IMG/VR virus record: IMGVR_UViG_3300046787_000675
Coordinates: 1 to 64,000 of that record
DNA length: 64,000 bases
Strand: one strand, 5' to 3'
From: a virus
In this document: piece after piece, positions 58,416-64,000 of the stretch
How positions within the stretch are numbered: the first letter of the stretch is position 1
How the letters are laid out: the number at the start of each line of letters is the position of its first letter
Made by a program: the position numbers and the translations under genes
Notes under the pieces: model-generated
Seen by the model: only the letters and a program-made list of their open reading frames with translations
What the model was told of the DNA's origin: nothing
Databases searched by the model: none

Positions 58416-58946
58416 TTACCCTAATCTATGAGAAACGGAATGTAAGAGTATTATTACGTCATTTATAACCTTCGTATTTTGAATAAGTTGCAATCCAGAC
58501 ACAATATGTCTCAGCGACCTCTTTACAATAACGTCGTCAGTGTCTACCTCTAACGCTTTTTTACAGAGTTTCGACGTATCCGGACACCGCAATATTTTAT
58601 TTCGCTGTTCCTGACTAGTTGCTTTTAAAGCTGCCTCTGCTGCGATAAGTAAAGAAGATACTATCTCTTTTACAGATATAGAATCAGGTACATTTTTAGC
58701 TTCTCCTAAACTCATTCTGTATTCGAGGGATTGTTTGATAACTTCATCTATGACATGATCGGCAGCAGTTGTAAGTGCGCTGTGTAAACCAGTAACCGAC
58801 GATCCTGCTACATCCGACCCTATTAATATATTCATCGATGCCCCTACCGCTTTACTATTATTGTCTAAAGCTACGAGAACAAATGTTGTTTCAGGGAATT
58901 TGTCTTTTAGACACTTGTCCATTTCATGGAGTACATGGTTATCCAT
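58416..58946 (-). CDS. Helical protein, paralogue C (176 aa)
   Basis: C-terminal half (ALKATSQEQRNKILRCPDTS, KRSLRHIVSGLQLIQ) is similar to the 122-aa neighbour (VLEAPEEVKKKILDSEETM, QESLDHIVEGLLNHR). The N-terminal half has extra Val/Ser/Gly-rich sequence. Function unknown. Confidence 0.66.
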   Translation of the reverse strand: MDNHVLHEMDKCLKDKFPETTFVLVALDNNSKAVGASMNILIGSDVAGSSVTGLHSALTTAADHVIDEVIKQSLEYRMSLGEAKNVPDSISVKEIVSSLLIAAEAALKATSQEQRNKILRCPDTSKLCKKALEVDTDDVIVKRSLRHIVSGLQLIQNTKVINDVIILLHSVSHRLG

Positions 58947-58957
58947 ATATTTTTCCT

Positions 58958-59326
58958 TTATTTATTTTTCTCTATTGTGTCTATAAGAAGGATTATCGCT
59001 TCCATAGCTGCATCCGACCTATGGTTTAATAAACCTTCGACGATATGATCCAGAGACTCTTGCAGGAACGCGTCGCCGTCGGTATGATTGGATGCTAAGT
59101 CGCATACAGTCATTGTTTCCTCACTGTCGAGTATCTTCTTTTTAACCTCTTCCGGTGCTTCCAAAACAGAACGGGCTGTCTCTTTAAGAGTTTGCAGGAG
59201 TATATCTGTAGGGATATCATTTCTCTGTGTTGTTCTAACTACCTCTACAATGTCCTTGAGTCTATGCTGTGCTAGTACTCTCTTTAAGTTATCCTTCATT
59301 TTATGTGCTATGTGCTCTTCGCTCAT
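58958..59326 (-). CDS. Helical protein, paralogue D (122 aa)
   Basis: Shares the C-terminal SL.HIV.GL pattern with the 176-aa neighbour; a local duplication with length difference. Starts MSEEHIAHKMKDNLKRVLAQ. Function unknown. Confidence 0.66.
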   Translation of the reverse strand: MSEEHIAHKMKDNLKRVLAQHRLKDIVEVVRTTQRNDIPTDILLQTLKETARSVLEAPEEVKKKILDSEETMTVCDLASNHTDGDAFLQESLDHIVEGLLNHRSDAAMEAIILLIDTIEKNK

Positions 59327-59328
59327 AT

Positions 59329-59493
59329 CTATACCTTGTGTTTAATTTGCTTTATACGGACATAGTTTTTTACGTCCTGCTCGAATAAGTACTTAGCATG
59401 TCCTTTAGAGTTTGCTGTACATACATATTCCTGCCTTTTACCTGTGCTATCCTGATAATGGATAACCCAAGCACGGGCTAATTCTTCCGACAT
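59329..59493 (-). CDS. Small protein (54 aa)
   Basis: MSEELARAWVIHYQDSTGKR, then QEYVCTANSKGHAKYLFEQD. Beta-alpha-looking; AAAAGGAAAA before the ATG. It fits a 180-bp gap exactly. Family unknown. Confidence 0.65.
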   Translation of the reverse strand: MSEELARAWVIHYQDSTGKRQEYVCTANSKGHAKYLFEQDVKNYVRIKQIKHKV

Positions 59494-59506
59494 ATTTTTT
59501 CCTTTT

Positions 59507-60115
59507 TTAGCTATTACTTGATTCTTTCATGCGTCGGCATATCTCGTCGAACGCCTCGAACACAACCCGTAGTTGAGGGTGTGTATCGAACTCTTCCGGA
59601 AGCTCCATACATAAGTGATCCGGTCTATTCTTCATACAGGCCATGTAAACTAAATGACCTTCGTTAAGAGTCTCTTTAGCGTCTATAAGCCACTCTAAGG
59701 CTTCTAGTATGTCCTCCGGACAATCCGGCACCACATCCTGTACCTTATGTGAACTACAGGTCTCCAATCTACTCAGCACAGTTACATCTGGAGCCCCTAT
59801 ACTGTACGCGTCCCATACATCTTCCCGTAAAATTTCGAGAAGTCTTTTCCGGGTTCTCTCTATGTTGAAGACCAGTGGGTTTTGGGTAGAATTGTTTTGT
59901 AACTTTTCTATCCAATAAGCCTCGCTTACCTTTTCACCGGCTTCCGGATGAAACTCTCTGCAGAACGTCCATCGACCGTAATACCCTGTTACCAGCAGTG
60001 TTCCAGCCACATTTATAAAATGTACGGCATACATATTTCTGTCAGGTATGCGGAGACTTACGCAAGAGAACCCAGGAGAGCTTTCTTCTTCTACTACATG
60101 TTTTGACCAATCCAT
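59507..60115 (-). CDS. Hypothetical protein, paralogue E (202 aa)
   Basis: Start at ATG 60115 (MDWSKHVVEEESSPGFSCVS) with AAGGAACACTTT upstream. It shares DWSKH(V/I)V, (S/T)LRIPDR, FIN.(A/S)G.L(V)VTG.YG.W.F and REFxP with the gene at 60129. Function unknown; the pair looks like a duplication. Confidence 0.7.
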   Translation of the reverse strand: MDWSKHVVEEESSPGFSCVSLRIPDRNMYAVHFINVAGTLLVTGYYGRWTFCREFHPEAGEKVSEAYWIEKLQNNSTQNPLVFNIERTRKRLLEILREDVWDAYSIGAPDVTVLSRLETCSSHKVQDVVPDCPEDILEALEWLIDAKETLNEGHLVYMACMKNRPDHLCMELPEEFDTHPQLRVVFEAFDEICRRMKESSNS

Positions 60116-60128
60116 AAAGTGTTCCTTA

Positions 60129-60761
60129 TTATTTTTCTTTTTGCATTCTTTGACATATCTCGTCAAAAGCATCAAATACGGCAAGCAGTTGAAAGTGTAT
60201 TCCAAACTTCTCGACTATGCTTTCGGAGTCTAAAGACCCTGGTAGTTCATCGGCAGCATATGTTATATATGATCTGTGACTACCTACGTTTAATTCATCT
60301 AAACATCCTTTCAGATACTCAATTTCTTTAATTAGGGGTGTATGGTAGCCTTTGAGCAATTCTTCTAAGTCGTAAGTAGAACAATCCTCGATTTCCCCTA
60401 TATTATTAGGGATACTCTCTCCATAACACTCCCATATCTCTTCTCTCAGCATCTCTAAGAGTTTTTTTCTTGTAGCTTCTTCACTAAAGACAACCGGATC
60501 CTGTATAGAATTGTCTTCTAGTTTCTGTATCCAGTATCCGTCGTCGACGCACCCTTCTACACTAGGTTGGAATTCTTGGGAGAATATCCAGTTACCGTAA
60601 GCCCCTGTAACTACTAACACGCCTGATGTGTTAATAAAGTTTACAGAGTTCTCCTCTTCTCTGTCCGGTATAGTAAGACTTGTTTTTAGAAAGTTTTCCG
60701 ATTGTATTGTCTTTACGATATGCTTGCTCCAATCAATTTTCGGATTTCTTTTTTTATTCAT
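60129..60761 (-). CDS. Hypothetical protein, paralogue F (210 aa)
   Basis: Start at ATG 60761 (MNKKRNPKIDWSKHIVKTIQ) with AAGGAACAAAAAG upstream. Paralogue of the 202-aa neighbour over its whole length, including the FDEICQRMQ end. Function unknown. Confidence 0.7.
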   Translation of the reverse strand: MNKKRNPKIDWSKHIVKTIQSENFLKTSLTIPDREEENSVNFINTSGVLVVTGAYGNWIFSQEFQPSVEGCVDDGYWIQKLEDNSIQDPVVFSEEATRKKLLEMLREEIWECYGESIPNNIGEIEDCSTYDLEELLKGYHTPLIKEIEYLKGCLDELNVGSHRSYITYAADELPGSLDSESIVEKFGIHFQLLAVFDAFDEICQRMQKEK

Positions 60762-60780
60762 CTTTTTGTTCCTTATTATT

Positions 60781-61062
60781 TTACGAAGTGAAAAATAATT
60801 CACCCGGTTTGTATATTTTACTCGGAACATCCCCCTGGATTCCTATCATTATCATTGTACCGTTGCGAAGACCGGTAGCGTATTTGTTTTCTCCTGCTTT
60901 TGCATAAGCCTCTGCATAAAGCTCATTCAGGTCAGATCTATTTTGAACATTATGCATAGGTTGGTTGGTTAAGTCTATTCTTAAGGAGCCTTGGCTTATG
61001 GGTTTTGCGAGGTCGGCCGGCAACTTATCTAATACTTCCGGCAATCTATATTCTCCTGCCAT
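60781..61062 (-). CDS. Hypothetical protein (93 aa)
   Basis: Start at ATG 61062 (MAGEYRLPEVLDKLPADLAK) after AATAAGGAAAAAAAT. Contains a helical segment (DLNELYAEAYAKAGENKYAT). No family recognised. Confidence 0.65.
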   Translation of the reverse strand: MAGEYRLPEVLDKLPADLAKPISQGSLRIDLTNQPMHNVQNRSDLNELYAEAYAKAGENKYATGLRNGTMIMIGIQGDVPSKIYKPGELFFTS

Positions 61063-61075
61063 ATTTTTTTCCTTA

Positions 61076-61657
61076 TTATCTTCTTTGTTCATATAAAGGA
61101 GTCTGTAGAAAATCTTCATCTACTATTCGGGTATAAGTATGTATATCCAGCTCCTGTAGCAGCTTGTCTACAATTTCGATTAATTCCTCATCCCCTAGAT
61201 CTGTTTCCATTACAATGGACCCGGAGTACTCATACATAATGCGACAGCCTTCTTGCGACAGTCTATGACATATACGAGCCATTACAGCCGGGACTTTATC
61301 CGACCATACTCCTCGGATGAACTTGGCGAATCTATGAGAAGTGGTTACCTCACTGTATAGGGTATGTTGAATTAGATACTTTTTCATTAGAACTGCCTGA
61401 AGGCAATCATCTTGTTCCATACCGTCCAGTCTATCTCCTTCTAACATCGACAGAAGAGCTCTTTTAGCTTGCTCCCTTGTTATTCTCGGTACTTGCGTAC
61501 CTGCTTTTACATTAAACCAATCTGCAAGTACCTTCCAGAAATCTTTCTTGTTAGAATCTGTTAGTAATTTATCCAGGGCAGGGTTTAGAAGGTAGTTTAA
61601 TTCTCGAGCTATTACAGCTATCTCGTTTAATACTATTTCTATTGCTTTTGTTTTCAT
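61076..61657 (-). CDS. Hypothetical helical protein (193 aa)
   Basis: Helix-rich (EIVLNEIAVIARELNYLLNP, ARICHRLSQEGCRIMYEYSG). No family recognised. Starts MKTKAIEIVLNEIAVIAREL after an AAGGAAAAC site. Confidence 0.68.
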   Translation of the reverse strand: MKTKAIEIVLNEIAVIARELNYLLNPALDKLLTDSNKKDFWKVLADWFNVKAGTQVPRITREQAKRALLSMLEGDRLDGMEQDDCLQAVLMKKYLIQHTLYSEVTTSHRFAKFIRGVWSDKVPAVMARICHRLSQEGCRIMYEYSGSIVMETDLGDEELIEIVDKLLQELDIHTYTRIVDEDFLQTPLYEQRR

Positions 61658-61672
61658 ATGTTTTCCTTATTG

Positions 61673-62086
61673 TTAGTAACAGTATTTATCACACAGGTTA
61701 GCGATAAAATGCTTAGCTGCTCTCTCTGTGTTAAACTTCTCGTACCATGTGCAGTATCCTCCTACATTCCCTTGTAAGGAATAATCCATTTTTCTATTGG
61801 AATAAGATACGACGAAGAAAGGAACGTCCAGTTCTACTTCTTCATAGTCTGATACTAGATCGTCGTCTTCATTCCACTCCCCTCCTTCTCTATCTAAATC
61901 CTCAGGGTTGTAGATATTATCGTCGATAATACCTTCCGAGTGTTTTCCGCGATATTGTATGTCACGGAGCCTGCCGCACAGGGAAGGCTCTATAGATTGT
62001 AAATTAGGCGGATCCTGCCACCATTGTCCATTGTACAGATAGCAACCGCTATCCTTATGCCGGGCTATAGTTACTGATTTTTTCAT
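61673..62086 (-). CDS. Hypothetical protein (137 aa)
   Basis: Acidic middle (EGGEWNEDDDLVSDYEEVEL), aromatic/Cys end (GYCTWYEKFNTERAAKHFIA). Function unknown. Confidence 0.66.
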   Translation of the reverse strand: MKKSVTIARHKDSGCYLYNGQWWQDPPNLQSIEPSLCGRLRDIQYRGKHSEGIIDDNIYNPEDLDREGGEWNEDDDLVSDYEEVELDVPFFVVSYSNRKMDYSLQGNVGGYCTWYEKFNTERAAKHFIANLCDKYCY

Positions 62087-62102
62087 ATTGTGTTCCTTAT
62101 TG

Positions 62103-62339
62103 TTAAGTTGTTCTTTTGCCGAAGACTTCTTCTTCGGTTTTATAGCCGCTATATACGGCTGCGTCCTGCAGAGCGTCTATAAGGTGTACAACACCCTGTA
62201 TCTTCTCTACAACAGATACATCCTGCACATTCAGACTATGAAGTATCAAGGTATCTTTCTGTACCCGTAGCTGTTCCCAGTCTATGGGTAAATCACTAAA
62301 TAAGACTGGAGATAATTCCTCTTCTGTTATTTGATCCAT
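62103..62339 (-). CDS. Hypothetical protein (78 aa)
   Basis: MDQITEEELSPVLFSDLPID then GVVHLIDALQDAAVYSGYKT. Small soluble protein at the left end of the divergent promoter region. No family recognised. Confidence 0.65.
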   Translation of the reverse strand: MDQITEEELSPVLFSDLPIDWEQLRVQKDTLILHSLNVQDVSVVEKIQGVVHLIDALQDAAVYSGYKTEEEVFGKRTT

Positions 62340-62418
62340 AATAGGTCCTTTTATTTAATTGAATAGGTCGACAAAAGATATGTCGGCTTATATATTATAA
62401 AAAATTAAAGTATAAAAA
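62340..62418. promoter_or_regulatory. Divergent promoter region
   Basis: The only spacer from which genes point in opposite directions within the last 9 kb. It contains an AT-rich stretch (TATATATTATAAAAAATTAA) just before the plus-strand helicase and a small CGAC/GTCG hairpin. No defined promoter consensus can be named. Confidence 0.45.
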
Positions 62419-63876
62419 ATGAGCATCGACAATAAACAATTATTAAGCTTCCTATTTAAACAGGCGGACAATAATAATCTCCTAACTACTTTGCAGTACC
62501 AGCAACAGAGAGTAGTGGATAAGATGAATGAGCCCGCTAGAACGGGACTTGTTGTTGCTCATGGGTTGGGGTCAGGTAAAACACTGACAAGTATTGCAGC
62601 TATTAATTCTCTTAATTTACCTGCAGATGTTGTGGTTCCTGCGGCTTTAAAAGATAACTATCTTAAAGAACTTAAAAAACATCTAAAAAAAGAACTAGAT
62701 ATATCCCTCCATAGTTTACAAAATACAGCATTAAATAAAGGAGAACACTTAAATAAACAGTTATTAGTAGTTGACGAGGCACATAGACTTAGAAATCCGG
62801 GCAAAGCATCAACAGCTTTAAAGACACATACACCGTCTAAGATTATGGCATTGACCGCCTCTCCTTTCTATAATCATCCGGCGGATATAGCAAGCCCTAT
62901 AAATCTGGTTGCGGGGGAAAATATTTTACCGGAGAATGTTAAAGATTTCGAAGAAAAATACATAACATCTGTCCGTATTCCTCCTAGTTTTCTAGAACGT
63001 CTTCAAGGTATTAAAGGTTATACTGCACAAACTATAAAAGAATCCAACAAAGAAAAACTTCGTAAAATTCTAAATAAGTATGTCGATTATTATCCTGGCT
63101 CGGCCGAAGGTTTTCCGACACGAACAGATGAAACTATAAAAGTCGAAATGTCGCCGGATCAAGTCGAAACATACGATAAAGTAATGAAGGATATACCCCC
63201 AGAACTACTTTATAAAATAAGACAGAATATGCCGGCTAATGCACGCGAGACAGCAAATTTAAATGCCTTTCTTACTGCGGCCAGGCAAGTGTCAAATACT
63301 ACGGCTAAATACACGTCTGCAATAGAGCAACCCAAAATAGATACTGCTGTGTCTTATCTGATGGATCACTTGAAAGAAAATAATAAAAATAAAGCTATAG
63401 TCTATTCTAATTTCCTAGATTCCGGGATTAATCCTTACAAACAAATGCTGGATAAGAATAAAATACCTTATGGGGAATTCACCGGTGAAATGCCGCATGC
63501 TGTACGCGACCAATTAATCAGGGATTACAATAAAGATAAAATAAAAGCTCTTTTATTATCTAGTGCTGGTGGGGAAGGGTTAGATCTTAAGGGTACCAGT
63601 TTAATTCAAATACTCGAACCTCACTGGAATGATGAGAAGATAAAACAGGTAATAGGAAGAGGTATTCGCTATAAAAGTCACGAACACCTCTCCCCAGAAG
63701 AACGGAAAATAAAGATTCAAAAATTTATTTCTACCTTACCTCGTAGCGGCTTGTTACAAAAACTAAGGCTTAAGGATCCGGACACATCTACGGATGAATA
63801 TCTCCAAGAAATGTCGGATAGGAAAGAAAGATTATTGAATCAATTTAGAGAACTTCTTAGCGAGAAAATCTCTTAA
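62419..63876 (+). CDS. Tagged SF2/SNF2-like helicase (485 aa)
   Basis: ATP-dependent translocase. VVAHGLGSGKTLTSIAAINS near residue 50 (Walker A), LLVVDEAHRLRN near 114 (DEAH), KIMALTASPFYNH near 146 (motif III), ALLLSSAGGEGLDLKGTS near 378 (motif V) and KQVIGRGIRYKSH near 420 (motif VI) are all present. The fold is closer to viral NPH-I/SNF2 type than to replicative helicases. The N-terminus MSIDNKQLLSFLFKQADNN matches the shared tag, so the protein may be packaged. It is the only clear plus-strand phage gene in the window. Confidence 0.85.
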   Translation: MSIDNKQLLSFLFKQADNNNLLTTLQYQQQRVVDKMNEPARTGLVVAHGLGSGKTLTSIAAINSLNLPADVVVPAALKDNYLKELKKHLKKELDISLHSLQNTALNKGEHLNKQLLVVDEAHRLRNPGKASTALKTHTPSKIMALTASPFYNHPADIASPINLVAGENILPENVKDFEEKYITSVRIPPSFLERLQGIKGYTAQTIKESNKEKLRKILNKYVDYYPGSAEGFPTRTDETIKVEMSPDQVETYDKVMKDIPPELLYKIRQNMPANARETANLNAFLTAARQVSNTTAKYTSAIEQPKIDTAVSYLMDHLKENNKNKAIVYSNFLDSGINPYKQMLDKNKIPYGEFTGEMPHAVRDQLIRDYNKDKIKALLLSSAGGEGLDLKGTSLIQILEPHWNDEKIKQVIGRGIRYKSHEHLSPEERKIKIQKFISTLPRSGLLQKLRLKDPDTSTDEYLQEMSDRKERLLNQFRELLSEKIS

Positions 63877-64000
63877 TTACCTGAGGATCTGTTTCTTCCT
63901 GCAAATCCTCTTCCTTTGGTCCAGAATAACTGTAAAATACGTGTTCGTATTTATATTTTGCGATTGTTATCGCTATATTACGGAACATTCTTTGTGTGGT
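63857..64000 (-). CDS. 3' end of a convergent gene (partial)
   Basis: An open frame entering from the right edge and ending with TAA at 63857-63859, overlapping the helicase 3' end by 20 bp on the opposite strand. The visible end reads FRNIAITIAKYKYEHVFYSY ... DPQVIKRFSR. An in-frame ATG at 63988 could be its start, but the gene probably extends beyond the window. Not recognised. Confidence 0.5.
   Translation of the reverse strand, partial: TTQRMFRNIAITIAKYKYEHVFYSYSGPKEEDLQEETDPQVIKRFSR
63935..63952. repeat. Related inverted repeat after the helicase gene
   Basis: AAATACG/CGTATTT around TGTT, sharing ACGTGTTCGT with the palindrome at 30528. It lies 58 bp after the helicase stop and could end its transcript. 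Confidence 0.4.

Noticed and set aside
1-64000. Recoded stop codons as in some huge phages
   Set aside because: TAA, TAG and TGA all end genes at positions with well-placed following starts, and no conserved protein is broken by TAG or TGA.

Overview
The window comes from a large tailed bacteriophage genome. It is AT-rich and almost entirely coded on the minus strand, with short gaps, many ATGA stop/start overlaps and AAGGAG/AAGGAAC-type ribosome binding sites. TAA, TAG and TGA all act as stops, so the code looks standard. Recognisable phage genes are a large terminase (22685-24493), a portal protein (12936-14771) and a virion lysozyme-like protein (21279-22028). The window also starts inside a multisubunit-type RNA polymerase in which beta and beta' are fused in one chain. 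That polymerase is split by one complete and one incomplete intein, both at catalytically central motifs. Carrying its own RNA polymerase points to a jumbo phage; the host cannot be named from the sequence.

Layout. 1-31.4 kb is the virion and morphogenesis block: polymerase fusion; a run of glycine-zipper/membrane proteins (6.3-12.9 kb); portal; glycosyltransferases of at least three folds and two DUF115/MptE-like Rossmann proteins (15.6-20.5, 24.7-25.4, 30.5-31.3 kb); terminase; more membrane proteins. Several proteins here, plus the lone plus-strand helicase at 62.4-63.9 kb, share an N-terminal tag of the form (D/N)KxA(F/Y)LxGYLxKxA, which I read as a candidate capsid-targeting or propeptide signal. 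31.4-35.5 kb is a strikingly different module: small unfamiliar genes (a DHH-like protein, a PD-(D/E)XK-like nuclease) whose coding sequence is crowded with perfect short inverted repeats. Its intergenic leaders are copies of two structured RNA elements whose stems co-vary between copies. 35.5-44.6 kb holds small accessory genes (DUF5662-like, a possible mini primase-polymerase, SEC-C, Lar-like). 44.6-49.7 kb carries two IS607-family elements (serine recombinase plus TnpB) in divergent orientation; one lies beside a truncated nuclease gene and the other sits in the last codons of a small phage gene. 47.3-53.2 kb is a tandem array of about twenty tiny genes, some clearly duplicated. 53.2-62.3 kb holds more accessory genes (DUF6745-like, a YkgJ-like metal cluster protein, a minimal kinase-like protein, a methyltransferase-like protein, two paralogous pairs). 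The window ends with a tagged SF2 helicase on the plus strand and the 3' end of a convergent gene.

How it may work together (inference): the tagged proteins, including the helicase, could be loaded into the capsid and delivered with the DNA, and the fused polymerase could transcribe phage genes. The glycosyltransferase set would modify virion or host-surface glycans. The 31-62 kb small-gene region has the look of host-takeover or anti-defence genes. The strongest candidates for something undescribed are the structured-RNA module at 31.6-35.5 kb, the shared N-terminal tag and the small-gene array.
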